NCBI GenBank assembly: GCA_041688015.1
Contig: JBDNIY010000004.1
Location: forward strand, 116,054 to 180,053
From: Parvibaculum sp041688015
GTDB lineage: Bacteria > Pseudomonadota > Alphaproteobacteria > Parvibaculales > Parvibaculaceae
Length of the DNA: 64,000 nt
Reading direction: 5' to 3'
The stretch's first letter is position 1. The number at the start of each line of letters is the position of its first letter. The translations under genes and the position numbers were made by a program. Below, piece by piece: positions 1-7,426 of this stretch. The notes under the pieces were generated by a model. The model saw only the letters and a program-made list of their open reading frames with translations. It had not been told where the DNA came from and did no database searches.

Positions 1-516
1 GTCGGCAAATTGAAGGGCCTCGAAGGCGAAACCCCGACACGTGGCGATTGGATCAATCACCTCACCACCATCTTCCCCGAAGCGCGCCTGAAAAATTATC
101 TCGAAATGCGCGGCGCAGACGGTGGCCCTTGGGCGCGCATCTGTGCGCTGCCTGCCTTCTGGGTCGGCCTGCTTTACGATCAAGCCTCGCTCGATGCCGC
201 TTGGGATCTTGTCAAAGATTGGACCGACGTCGAGCGCCAGTCGCTCCGCGATAACGTTGCCAAAATGGGCCTGCAAACGCCATTACGTGGCGGCACACTC
301 CACGACATCGGCCGCCGTGCCATCGAAATTTCGCACGCCGGCCTCAAGGCGCGCGCTAAAGGCGACGGCGCAGGCCTGCGTGACGAAACCGGTTTCCTCG
401 CCATCGTCGAAGAAGTCATCGCCACCGGCAAGTCGCCCGCCGACATTCTGCTCGACGCCTACCATGGCCGCTGGAACGGCAAGGTTGATCCCGTGTTTCA
501 GGAATACGCGTTCTGA
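1..516 (+). CDS. gshA: Glutamate--cysteine ligase, C-terminal part (5' truncated by window edge)
   Basis: The reading frame is open from the first base, so this is the last 171 residues of a gene that begins upstream. The motifs DWINHLTTIFPEARLK, EMRGADGG and LPAFWVGLLYD are characteristic of the proteobacterial/plant-type glutamate-cysteine ligase, which makes gamma-glutamylcysteine in the first step of glutathione synthesis in the cytoplasm. The protein ends KVDPVFQEYAF. Its last 123 bp (394-516) recur at 1690-1812 with only a few changes, so this copy is taken as the intact one. The TTG at base 10 is internal, not a start. Confidence 0.93.
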   Translation, partial: VGKLKGLEGETPTRGDWINHLTTIFPEARLKNYLEMRGADGGPWARICALPAFWVGLLYDQASLDAAWDLVKDWTDVERQSLRDNVAKMGLQTPLRGGTLHDIGRRAIEISHAGLKARAKGDGAGLRDETGFLAIVEEVIATGKSPADILLDAYHGRWNGKVDPVFQEYAF

Positions 517-543
517 TTTTGCTCATCCGATCAGGAAGATACG

Positions 544-1161
544 ATGGATACGACAGCTGCTGCACCGGACAATGAAGCGGTAAACAAGATACTCCGCCGC
601 GTCGTGATCATTGTCGCATTGGCGAACCTGGCCTATTTCTTCGTCGAGTTCGCCGTGGCGCGTTCCATTGGCTCGGTTTCGCTCTTTGCCGACAGCATCG
701 ATTTTCTGGAAGACACATCCGTTAATCTTCTCATTGCCTTGGCGCTCGGCTGGTCCATGGCGTCGCGCGCCCGCCTGGGTATGTTGCTCGCTGCTATCCT
801 GCTTGTTCCCACCGCAGCGCTTGTCTGGACCGCTTGGCAAAAGTTCAATGCGCCCGTGCCGCCCGACCCGTGGCTCCTGTCGGCGACGGGTTTCGGGGCG
901 TTGATTGTGAATGTCGGATGCGCGATTTTGCTGACAAGATTTCGCCACCATAGCGGTAGCCTGACGCGTGCCGCCTATCTGTCGGCACGCAATGACGCTT
1001 TCGCAAATATCGCCATTATAGGTGCAGGTGCCGTCAGCCTCTTCTGGCTCTCAGGCTGGCCAGACCTTATTGTAGGTATCGCAATTGCGTTGATGAATGC
1101 CGATGCGGCCAAGGAGATTTGGCAGGCCGCTAGGCAGGAACGGGCAACTGCCGCCGCATAG
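544..1161 (+). CDS. Cation diffusion facilitator (CDF) family transporter, short form
   Basis: A 205-residue protein with about five to six hydrophobic segments. The stretch SLFADSIDFLEDTSVN (about residues 47-62) matches the metal-binding second helix of CDF proteins, which export divalent cations such as Zn, Co or Cd by proton antiport across the inner membrane. It lacks the C-terminal cytoplasmic domain of classic CDFs, being about 100 residues shorter. The ATG lies 27 bp after the gshA stop with a weak AGGAAG upstream. The gene sits inside the segment bounded by two copies of the gshA 3' end, so it may have been carried in. The metal specificity cannot be read from the sequence. Confidence 0.75.
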   Translation: MDTTAAAPDNEAVNKILRRVVIIVALANLAYFFVEFAVARSIGSVSLFADSIDFLEDTSVNLLIALALGWSMASRARLGMLLAAILLVPTAALVWTAWQKFNAPVPPDPWLLSATGFGALIVNVGCAILLTRFRHHSGSLTRAAYLSARNDAFANIAIIGAGAVSLFWLSGWPDLIVGIAIALMNADAAKEIWQAARQERATAAA

Positions 1162-1180
1162 CAACAACAAGGAGACGGAC

Positions 1181-1399
1181 ATGTTCTCCCACGTCACCAT
1201 CGGCTCGCGCGACCCTGACAGTGCCGCCGCCTTCTATGACGCCGTCCTCGCCACGCTCGAGATTTCCGTCTTTTTCAAGGCCCCCGGCCTTGCCTCCTAC
1301 GGCACGGCAACGGGCCCCAAGGTCTTCATCCTCAAGCCCTTCAATGGAGAAGCCCCCGTGCCTTCTAACGGCGGCCACGTCGTTTTCCTCAGCGCATCG
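1181..1399 (+). pseudogene. VOC/glyoxalase-family gene, N-terminal fragment
   Basis: An ATG preceded by a good ribosome binding site (AAGGAGAC) opens a frame beginning MFSHVTIGSRDPDSAAAFYD, the first beta-alpha unit of glyoxalase/bleomycin-resistance (VOC) proteins. Similarity continues to about GGHVVFLSAS and then stops abruptly near base 1395. The remaining half of the roughly 125-residue family domain is absent, and the frame runs on into unrelated sequence to 1930. VOC proteins bind metals through residues in both halves, so this fragment cannot be functional as such. It is interpreted as broken by a recombination whose other side is the P-loop fragment that follows. Confidence 0.75.
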
Positions 1400-1404
1400 C
1401 GCGC

Positions 1405-1812
1405 TTGCTCGCCCAAAAGCTGTCGTTCCCGATCACTCATCTCGGCATGCTCTGGTGGAAACCCGGTTGGGTCGAAGGGACGCTCGATGAATTTTGCCCC
1501 AAGGTCATTGCCGCAGTGGCGCAAGACCGCTGGATCATCGACAGCAATTTCTCGCGCACTTTCGACATCCGCATGCCACGCGCCGACACAATCATCTGGA
1601 TCGACCAACCGCGCTGGCTCTGCCTCTGGCGCGCCTTCTGGCGCACCGCCACCCATTTTGGCCGCAACAGACCAGACCTCGCACCCGGCTTCCTCGCCAT
1701 CGCCGAAGAAGTCATGGCCACCGGCAAGTCGCCCGGCGACATTCTGCTCGACGCCTACCATGGCCGCTGGAACGGCAAGGTTGATCCCGTGTTTCAGGAA
1801 TACGCGTTCTAG
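1405..1812 (+). pseudogene. Chimeric remnant: P-loop 'topology modulation'-type NTPase middle fused to gshA 3' end
   Basis: The frame starts abruptly at RLLAQKLSFPITHLGMLWW, typical of the region just after the Walker A motif in adenylate-kinase-like (FlaR/topology modulation) proteins. It continues with QDRWIIDSNFSRTFDIRMPRAD and RWLCLWRAFWRT up to RPDLAPG. The GxxGxGKS Walker A part is missing and is replaced by the VOC fragment in another frame. After RPDLAPG the sequence switches to FLAIAEEVMATGKSPGDILL and ends KVDPVFQEYAF, identical in kind to the GshA C-terminus. No start codon with a ribosome binding site is visible. It is therefore a mosaic of two truncated genes and most likely non-functional. 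Confidence 0.75.
1690..1812 (+). repeat. Second copy of the gshA 3' end (direct repeat of 394-516)
   Basis: Bases 1690-1812 repeat 394-516 almost exactly. I count about three substitutions in 123 bp, and identity ends immediately after the last sense codon, where the stop is TAG here and TGA in the first copy. The two copies are in the same orientation and bracket 1.17 kb that contains the CDF gene and two broken genes. Such a flanking direct repeat is expected either from a tandem duplication with later loss, or from insertion of a DNA segment that carried a gene-end copy. Confidence 0.9.
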
Positions 1813-1823
1813 AGTCCGCCGCC

Positions 1824-1918
1824 ATCCTTTGAGACGGCCCTTCGGCCCTCCTCAGGATGAGGTCGATTTACGAATGAGCCTCATGCCTCAAGGAGCGGCA
1901 AGCAGCGTCTCGAAGGAT
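1824..1918. repeat. Palindromic intergenic repeat (ATCCTTYGAGACG arms)
   Basis: The left arm ATCCTTTGAGACG (1824-1836) and right arm CGTCTCGAAGGAT (1906-1918) are reverse complements with one mismatch. Inside lie further complementary pieces (CCTCCTCAGGATGAGG and CCTCATGCCTCAAGGAG). From family knowledge this resembles a palindromic repeat common between genes in Rhizobiales chromosomes. It has no coding capacity and sits between the chimeric pseudogene and the next small gene. It could fold as RNA and act as a transcription end. Confidence 0.75.
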
Positions 1919-2021
1919 CGCTCAAACTAATGACCTGGCCGCCCCTCAAATCTCCCTAACCTTCATTTTAACTTTTCATTGAGAATTGAAGCGGATGCTT
2001 TCTCCACTAGAGGAGGCAGCA

Positions 2022-2255
2022 ATGTCCGACGTTTTCATCACCGCGCTCTTTTCGAGCTTCTTCCTTGTCCGTATCGTCAAAGGAAGCTGGACACGCAACC
2101 CCGCCTATGTCGCGCTGGCGATCTTCGGGGGCATGGCAGGCCTGTTCACCCTCATGCATTTTGCGCCGGGTACCCAAGACAGCCTGATCGCTGGCAACCT
2201 CGCCGCGTTAGGCGGCGCGTTGGGGGCTATTCTGGTTTACGACTTGGCAACCTGA
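2022..2255 (+). CDS. Small hypothetical membrane protein (77 aa)
   Basis: The ATG at 2022 follows a strong ribosome binding site (GAGGAGGCAGCA), which is why it is preferred to the in-frame codons upstream. The product has two or three hydrophobic stretches (FITALFSSFFLV, YVALAIFGGMAGLFTLM and LAALGGALGAILVYDL) separated by a short basic loop. No family is recognised. It stands alone between two palindromic repeats. The good ribosome binding site and coherent membrane pattern make it a plausible real gene, but there is nothing to indicate its role. Confidence 0.55.
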   Translation: MSDVFITALFSSFFLVRIVKGSWTRNPAYVALAIFGGMAGLFTLMHFAPGTQDSLIAGNLAALGGALGAILVYDLAT

Positions 2256-2304
2256 TTGGCATTTTGAGCGGTCAACGTGCAAAGATCGCTTGTTCTAAGT
2301 GATG

Positions 2305-2396
2305 CTGTCGTCCCGGGACTTGATCCCGGGACCCATCTGACGTTCAGCAACTGGTTTATGTTCCGTGGATCCCGTGGTCAAGCCACGGGATGACAG
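2305..2396. repeat. Palindromic repeat, copy 1 (CTGTCRTCCCGGG family)
   Basis: The outer arms CTGTCGTCCC (2305-2314) and GGGATGACAG (2387-2396) pair. Two inner hairpins are visible: TCCCGGGA-CTTGA-TCCCGGGA, and CCCGTGG-TCAAG-CCACGGG. A second copy lies at 23935-24017 with the same architecture. Extragenic elements of this type, GTCATCCCGGGCTTG-like, are widespread in alphaproteobacteria. Here it lies downstream of a + gene and downstream of tldD on the - strand, so it could serve as a two-way terminator. Confidence 0.85.
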
Positions 2397-2433
2397 CAGA
2401 ATGTGAATTGCTGCATTCGCCTACAAGCCACCG

Positions 2434-3879
2434 TCATGCAGCTCTGGCCGTGCCGCCAATCGTCAGCCCGTCAATGCGCAACGTCGGTTGCCCCACGCCC
2501 ACAGGCACGCCTTGGCCGCCCTTGCCGCACACACCGATGCCCGGATCGAGTTTCAGATCATTGCCGATCATCGAAACCCGCGTCAGCACATCAGGCCCGT
2601 TGCCGATGATGGTCGCGCCTTTCACCGGCGCGCCGATGACGCCGTTTTCGATCAGATAGGCTTCCGTGCAAGTGAAGACGAATTTTCCGCTCGTGATGTC
2701 CACCTGACCGCCGCCAAACGACACGGCATAAATGCCCTTCTTCACCGAGGCGAGAATCTCCTGCGGATTGGCGTCGCCTGCCAGCATGTACGTGTTGGTC
2801 ATGCGCGGCATTGGTTGATGCGCGTAAGACTCGCGCCGCCCGTTGCCGGTCGCGGCCATGCCCATCAGGCGCGAGTTGAGCCTGTCTTGCATATAGCCTT
2901 TGAGAATACCGTCCTCGATCAGCACGGTGCGGCTCGTCGGCGTGCCTTCATCGTCCACCGTCAGCGAGCCACGCCGATTGGCAATCGTGCCATCGTCCAC
3001 CACGGTGACGCCTTTGGCCGCAACGCGTGTGCCGAGCAATCCGGCAAACGCCGATGTCTTCTTGCGATTAAAGTCGCCTTCCAGCCCATGCCCAATGGCC
3101 TCATGCAGCAAGATGCCCGGCCAACCGGGGCCTAACACCACGTCCATTTCGCCAGCAGGGGCGGGCACGCTGTCGAGATTGGTGATGGCTTGGCGCAGCG
3201 CCTCGTCCACCTGACCCTGCCATTTTGTCGGATCAATATAGGCTTCATAGCCCGTGCGGCCGCCCGTGCCTTGGCTGCCGGTTTCTTGTCGGTCGCCTTG
3301 GCCCGCCACGATCGACACATTGAGCCGCACCAGTGGGCGCACATCGCGCACCACCTGGCCGTCGGCCCGCATGATTTCGACCGCCTGCCATTCGCCTGCC
3401 AGCGATGCCGTCACCTGCTGCACACGCGTATCAAGTCCACGCGCATAGGCGTCAATGTCAGATAGCAGTTTTACTTTTTCTTCAAACGTCTGCGCGGCCA
3501 GCGGATTCTCGTCGCTGTAGAGATGCACGTTGGTGCGCTGCGGCCCTGCTGACTGCACGCCCATATGGCCGTGTTTGACCGCTTGCACGGCAGCGCCTGC
3601 GCGCTTGATCGCTTCTTCCGACATTTCGGATGAATGCGCATAACCCGTGGCCTCGCCCGCCACCGAGCGCAAGCCAAAGCCTTGCGTCGTATCAAACGTC
3701 GCCATTTTCAGGCGGCCGTCATCGAACGCCAAGGCTTCCGATTGGCGATATTCAAGGAACAACTCGCCGTCGTCCGTGCCCTTGAGCGTCTCGCCGACCA
3801 GCCCTTCAACGCGCGTGCGATCAAGGCCGTTCTGAGAGAAAAAGAGATCATCGGGGGCAGATGATGGGGCGTCGCTCAT
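2434..3879 (-). CDS. tldD: TldD family metalloprotease
   Basis: A 481-residue protein, the usual TldD length. The zinc-binding signature LLHEAIGHGLEGDF lies near residue 260, and the C-terminal region (RMTNTYMLAGDANPQEIL, FVFTCTEAYLIENG) is typical. TldD pairs with TldE/PmbA to form a cytoplasmic metalloprotease that trims peptides and unfolded proteins, including modified-peptide precursors and antitoxins. No tldE partner is in the window, which is common because the two genes are usually unlinked. The ATG at 3879 gives the standard N-terminus. The gene ends next to a palindromic repeat. Confidence 0.95.
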   Translation of the reverse strand: MSDAPSSAPDDLFFSQNGLDRTRVEGLVGETLKGTDDGELFLEYRQSEALAFDDGRLKMATFDTTQGFGLRSVAGEATGYAHSSEMSEEAIKRAGAAVQAVKHGHMGVQSAGPQRTNVHLYSDENPLAAQTFEEKVKLLSDIDAYARGLDTRVQQVTASLAGEWQAVEIMRADGQVVRDVRPLVRLNVSIVAGQGDRQETGSQGTGGRTGYEAYIDPTKWQGQVDEALRQAITNLDSVPAPAGEMDVVLGPGWPGILLHEAIGHGLEGDFNRKKTSAFAGLLGTRVAAKGVTVVDDGTIANRRGSLTVDDEGTPTSRTVLIEDGILKGYMQDRLNSRLMGMAATGNGRRESYAHQPMPRMTNTYMLAGDANPQEILASVKKGIYAVSFGGGQVDITSGKFVFTCTEAYLIENGVIGAPVKGATIIGNGPDVLTRVSMIGNDLKLDPGIGVCGKGGQGVPVGVGQPTLRIDGLTIGGTARAA

Positions 3880-3929
3880 GCTGGATCCTGCAAAACGGGG
3901 GAGGGGGAAGGGGGCGTAGCTCTAAAGAG

Positions 3930-4328
3930 TTATGGTTGTTCGAGCCATTCTTCAACCGGCATCAGCCGGTGCGGCAGGGCGGTGAGATCGCAACGCACGA
4001 CGTTCGGCGCGCAGCTATAAAGCGGATATTGCACCACCTGCAACGTCTGCAAATCCACCAAAAAAACGCCGTTTATGCGGCCAAACCAAGCGTCCCATTG
4101 CTGAAACTGCCAGGCCTGCCAGCCCTTGGGTGGCACAGATGTAATGTCTTCCACTGCTTGCGGGTGACAGGCGCAAAACCCAACTGCTGAGCGACCCGGA
4201 TCGCGCGGAGCAAGATAAGGGGCCGCTTCGCTAATCAATTCAGGCGCCGCGTTGCCAATGCTGCCGATCAACAGCCCGGCCGAAATCCGGTCGCCAAAAT
4301 GAAAATGGATCAGAGCTTCGTTGCGCAT
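3930..4328 (-). CDS. Hypothetical protein (132 aa)
   Basis: I do not recognise a family. The product is soluble, rich in Trp and Pro, and contains cysteines at CACHP and in YSCAPNVVRCD. It starts MRNEALIHFHFGDRISAG at an ATG, with no clear ribosome binding site. It lies 50 bp upstream of tldD on the same strand and could share its transcript. A 57-bp repeat-like segment (4342-4398) sits immediately in front of its start and may contain its promoter. Its lack of signal peptide or membrane segments suggests a cytoplasmic location. Confidence 0.5.
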   Translation of the reverse strand: MRNEALIHFHFGDRISAGLLIGSIGNAAPELISEAAPYLAPRDPGRSAVGFCACHPQAVEDITSVPPKGWQAWQFQQWDAWFGRINGVFLVDLQTLQVVQYPLYSCAPNVVRCDLTALPHRLMPVEEWLEQP

Positions 4329-4341
4329 GAATCCGCCTGCC

Positions 4342-4398
4342 TTTTAAGAGTGATTCCAACTCTAGGCCATTTTTGCGCTGTTGAAAGGGTCAAGGGCC
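4342..4398. repeat. Degenerate dispersed repeat, copy 1 (partner at 6991-7049)
   Basis: The segment begins TTTTAAGAGTGATTCCAACT, contains the inverted pair AGAGT/ACTCT, and ends TCAAGGGCC. A related segment at 6991-7049 starts TTTTAAGAGTGGTTCTTAAT, carries the weaker pair AGAGT/ATTCT, and also ends TCAAGGGCC. By eye the two are about 70-75 percent identical and in the same orientation. They bracket the FAD-oxidoreductase/TetR pair. On the minus strand this copy reads into the start of the 132-aa gene, so it may also act as a promoter module. Confidence 0.5.
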
Positions 4399-4422
4399 AG
4401 ACAGCGTAGAATTATTCCGCCG

Positions 4423-6270
4423 TTACCCCGTGCTCCATATATGGTGGTGATGCGCGCAACTAAGCTCGTCCACGGCCCCTCTAAGCTCATCAAGATGGTT
4501 GTCATAGAGGCTGCGCGGCGTCGTGCCGTATTTGTTGCAAAGAGATGCTGCCGCCGCGACGGCGATACCATGCTGTGCCCCATTACCCATAAATTTTGTG
4601 GACGACCCAGCGACATGGGTGACGCTGATATGCTTGCCCGCCATTAATAGGTTGTCGATGTTGGCCGAGTAGAGGCAACGAAACGGGATGCCGTAGGCCT
4701 GCTTGTCGCGCAAATCCCAGATCCAATCCTTCAGGCGGAAATCATAGTCATTCTCGCCGGGGTTCCACGCACAATGGATGCAGAACGCGCCATCATTGGC
4801 GACCAATGTGTCATTGAACAATGTGTGGTTGCGAATATCGTTTTCGGTGAGAACATAATCACCTTTGTAGCGCGCAAACTCGCCTTGGGCGGCCACATAG
4901 GCCATCCATTCAAACTCAAGGTTGGCGTATTTTTCAGGCTCAAGGCGTTTGACGTTAGAAAACGTCCCATAGAGCGCCCGCATGAGATAATCGCGGACGC
5001 GTTCGCCCTCGGTGTAAGGGTCGAGCCATTGGCCATATTCCCAATAATGGGTCGCGGGCGTCTTCATCATCCAGGCTTCGGATGGGTCGCTGAATTGAAA
5101 CTCAGGCGTGTCCGGGTTGGCAGACGGGCCGGGGCCATTTTCCAAGCCCGGCTCCATCAACTGTCCGCTCAAGTTGGCGTAATCTTTCGACACCTCCGTT
5201 GCCCATGGCACATCGGGGAAAAAAGTCGGTTGGTCAGCCATCCGGGTACGGAAAAAAACGGTGTTTCCGTGGTGCATGTCGTCGCCGTCTTCGGGGGCAT
5301 AAGATTCGTCAAACGCCGAACGCGCCTCTCGCCCAAACAGCGTTTCTGCCCCCGCCAGCACGCCGAGCATCGCGGTGCCGGTGGTATCAATGAACATCGC
5401 GCCCCTGAAGCGCTGCTCCAGCCCGCTGCGTGCTTGCACAGCGTCAACCGAGATGATCCTTTTGCCCTCCGTTGCCGCACCGACGATCCGGTGTTCAAGG
5501 AAAACCGTGGCGGTAGGTTCTGCTTCGAGCAACGACAAGGCCACAAGGTCGCCATTTGGCGTCCGCGCTGACAATTCTTTGAGGAGTGCGCTTTGCGCGC
5601 CCCGCGGGCTCAGGCCGATTTCATTGCTGGCGTTGCCGCCCAGTACAGGGCGATCATGGATCAGCGCCACGCGCTGGCCGAGGCGCGCCGCCGTCAGCGC
5701 CGCCGCACAGCCAGAGATGCCACCGCCGACAATTACAATGTCATAATCGCCGCCATCAACCGGCTGCTCAGGAAGCCCACGCAATGCCTTGCGCCATGCG
5801 CGGCTGGTGTCGTCCACCGTGTTCGGCGGCGCTATGCCGTCGTGGCTGAGATAGATCGCATCACAGCGGCCATCAAAACCTGTGAGATCGTGCAGCACTA
5901 GATGAGTGTCGCCCTTCGCAAGCATAATTTTGCCCGCCGATTGCCATGCCCAGTCCTGATCGTTGGCGCCAAATTCTGTGTCGAGCGTGGTGCCGTTGAT
6001 CGTCAGCGTAAAGCGGCCGGGATGGTGCAAAGGCACCCAGTCTTTTGCGCGCACCCAGACTTCATATTCGCCGACATGGGCGATGGCGACCACCGTGGTC
6101 GCATCGGCAACGGGCCGCCCGAGACCATGAGCGAGCAGATAGGGCGAGCCCATTTGCGTCTCGAACTGACTATCGAGAACCCAGCCGCCGTAATGGGCGA
6201 AAGCCTCTGCCTCGATCAGAAGGCCTGACGGGAATTCGGGCGTACTTCCTGCTTGGTTCACGGCGCTCAC
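4423..6270 (-). CDS. FAD-dependent oxidoreductase (FAD_oxidored family) with N-terminal carbohydrate-binding-like domain
   Basis: A 615-residue protein. Residues about 15-150 (IEAEAFAHYGGW, VWVRAKDW, LTINGT) look like a beta-sandwich module found in front of some polysaccharide-active enzymes. From about residue 175 a Rossmann FAD fold begins with DIVIVGGGISGCAAALTAARLG and is followed by GGNASNEIGLSPRG and FIDTTGTAMLGVLAG, as in FAD-dependent oxidoreductases of pfam12831. The C-terminus has NLLMAGKHISVTHVA. There is no signal peptide. The start at 6270 is GTG. It is divergent from a TetR regulator across a perfect palindrome, so it is probably that regulator's target. The substrate is unknown, though a carbohydrate or glycan is suggested by the N-terminal domain. 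Confidence 0.8.
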   Translation of the reverse strand: MSAVNQAGSTPEFPSGLLIEAEAFAHYGGWVLDSQFETQMGSPYLLAHGLGRPVADATTVVAIAHVGEYEVWVRAKDWVPLHHPGRFTLTINGTTLDTEFGANDQDWAWQSAGKIMLAKGDTHLVLHDLTGFDGRCDAIYLSHDGIAPPNTVDDTSRAWRKALRGLPEQPVDGGDYDIVIVGGGISGCAAALTAARLGQRVALIHDRPVLGGNASNEIGLSPRGAQSALLKELSARTPNGDLVALSLLEAEPTATVFLEHRIVGAATEGKRIISVDAVQARSGLEQRFRGAMFIDTTGTAMLGVLAGAETLFGREARSAFDESYAPEDGDDMHHGNTVFFRTRMADQPTFFPDVPWATEVSKDYANLSGQLMEPGLENGPGPSANPDTPEFQFSDPSEAWMMKTPATHYWEYGQWLDPYTEGERVRDYLMRALYGTFSNVKRLEPEKYANLEFEWMAYVAAQGEFARYKGDYVLTENDIRNHTLFNDTLVANDGAFCIHCAWNPGENDYDFRLKDWIWDLRDKQAYGIPFRCLYSANIDNLLMAGKHISVTHVAGSSTKFMGNGAQHGIAVAAAASLCNKYGTTPRSLYDNHLDELRGAVDELSCAHHHHIWSTG

Positions 6271-6283
6271 TCCACTCTCTATT

Positions 6284-6307
6284 TACATACATTTATGAAT
6301 GTATGTA
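6284..6307. promoter_or_regulatory. Perfect 24-bp palindrome, probable TetR operator
   Basis: TACATACATT-TATG-AATGTATGTA is a perfect inverted repeat with 10-bp arms and a 4-bp centre. It lies 13 bp before the GTG of the oxidoreductase and 24 bp before the ATG of the TetR gene, overlapping both likely promoters. Its size and symmetry fit the operator of a TetR dimer, so the regulator probably represses both itself and the oxidoreductase. Confidence 0.85.
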
Positions 6308-6331
6308 TAGTAAGCATTAAGGAAAGCGAAA

Positions 6332-6961
6332 ATGAAAGCAAGCGTGAATTCATCGGTCAAAGCCGCAGACAAGAGCCGAACTCAGGCCGACCGCTCGCGT
6401 GCTATGCGCGAAAGATTGATCGAGGCGGCGCTCGCGTCATTGATCGACAATGGCTATGCGCGTACGACGGCCGTTGATGTTTGCAAGCGCGCCGAGGTGA
6501 CGCGTGGCGCGCTGTTTCATCATTTTTCGAGCCTGTCTGAGCTCTTGGCCATAACGCTCAGTGACACCTATGAGCGTATTTTTCTTACCCATAGAGACCC
6601 ATTGGATAGGAAAACGCTTGAGCAATGGATTGATGGTGTTTGGGACAAAGTCCGCCGTCCAGAATTTAAGGCTGTGCTCGAAATCTGGTTGGCTTCGCGC
6701 AACGACCCAGACAATACGGTCGAGGTGAGCGAAGCAATTCAGACTTATAAGGCGATCTTCTCACCGGAAAAAAACGAAAACCTAGACAAATTGCTGGCAG
6801 AAGACAAAGAGGCCTATGCCTTTTACAGGCTCGCTGTAGAGGCGATGTTCGGCCTCGCGCTTGGGCGCGCGACGACCCCCGGTCATGAACCGCTTGATCA
6901 CGAAGTTGACGTCATCAAGATGCTGAAAAAATTTGCCCGCCAAATGCAGGCCGAGAAATGA
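6332..6961 (+). CDS. TetR/AcrR family transcriptional regulator
   Basis: A 209-residue protein with the TetR N-terminal DNA-binding domain at residues about 25-75 (RLIEAALASLIDNGYARTTA, VCKRAEVTRGALFHHFSSLS). This includes the conserved helix-turn-helix ending in FHHF. The variable C-terminal domain would bind a ligand that cannot be inferred. The ATG follows AAGGAAAG. It is divergent from the FAD oxidoreductase and separated from it by a perfect palindrome, the classic local-repressor arrangement. Its base composition appears less GC-rich than that of neighbouring housekeeping genes. Confidence 0.93.
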   Translation: MKASVNSSVKAADKSRTQADRSRAMRERLIEAALASLIDNGYARTTAVDVCKRAEVTRGALFHHFSSLSELLAITLSDTYERIFLTHRDPLDRKTLEQWIDGVWDKVRRPEFKAVLEIWLASRNDPDNTVEVSEAIQTYKAIFSPEKNENLDKLLAEDKEAYAFYRLAVEAMFGLALGRATTPGHEPLDHEVDVIKMLKKFARQMQAEK

Positions 6962-7426
6962 GCTCTCCAAAGCAGCATTCTCGCCTCTCTTTTTAAGAGT
7001 GGTTCTTAATTCTGGGCTGTTTTTCGGGCCGTTGGACAGTTCAAGGGCCTGATTAGAGTGGAAATATTGTGGCAAAACGTCGCAAAATTGTGTTGAGGAT
7101 ATGGCGAGTGTGCTTGGCCTGTCTATACTTCGTGGCGTGAGTCGACATTTGTCGATGCGCTGGGAGCATTAATTGCGAAAATCTGCCGCTATGAGAGTCT
7201 TGCGGTAGGCATCGGTTTATGTTTTCTGACGCCAAGAATGATTGCGGACGCGCCATGTGGTGCGATCGCCATTGAATTGAAGTGTAGGCAGGACGCAAGA
7301 TCAGGCGGAAGCCGTCGATATGAACATGATGATTGGCGTAATGGATTTACGTAGTGATCATTGTGAGCGTATGAGATGGGATGATGTCTTTGAGGCGGCG
7401 GACAGCATTGGGAGCTGGGAACTAGT
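6962..7426. other. Intergenic region upstream of coxB
   Basis: This is 465 bp without a convincing gene. It starts with a second copy of the degenerate repeat (6991-7049: TTTTAAGAGTGGTTCTTAAT to TCAAGGGCC). The rest must hold the promoter of the cox operon and its leader. I could not identify a confident -35/-10 pair. Short open frames in this region on either strand lack ribosome binding sites and family features. GGGAGCTGGGAACTAGT directly precedes the coxB ATG. Confidence 0.5.

Noticed and set aside
1097..1930. 277-codon fused protein of CDF end, VOC and others
   Set aside because: The frame joins a shadow of the CDF gene, a real VOC fragment and out-of-frame P-loop sequence; it is not one protein.
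4774..5571. Plus-strand 265-codon frame within the FAD oxidoreductase gene
   Set aside because: It is antisense to a gene with clear FAD-binding motifs and is not supported by any motif of its own.
7053..7298. Small minus-strand frame upstream of coxB
   Set aside because: It lacks a ribosome binding site and recognisable features, and the region is more likely the oxidase promoter and leader.
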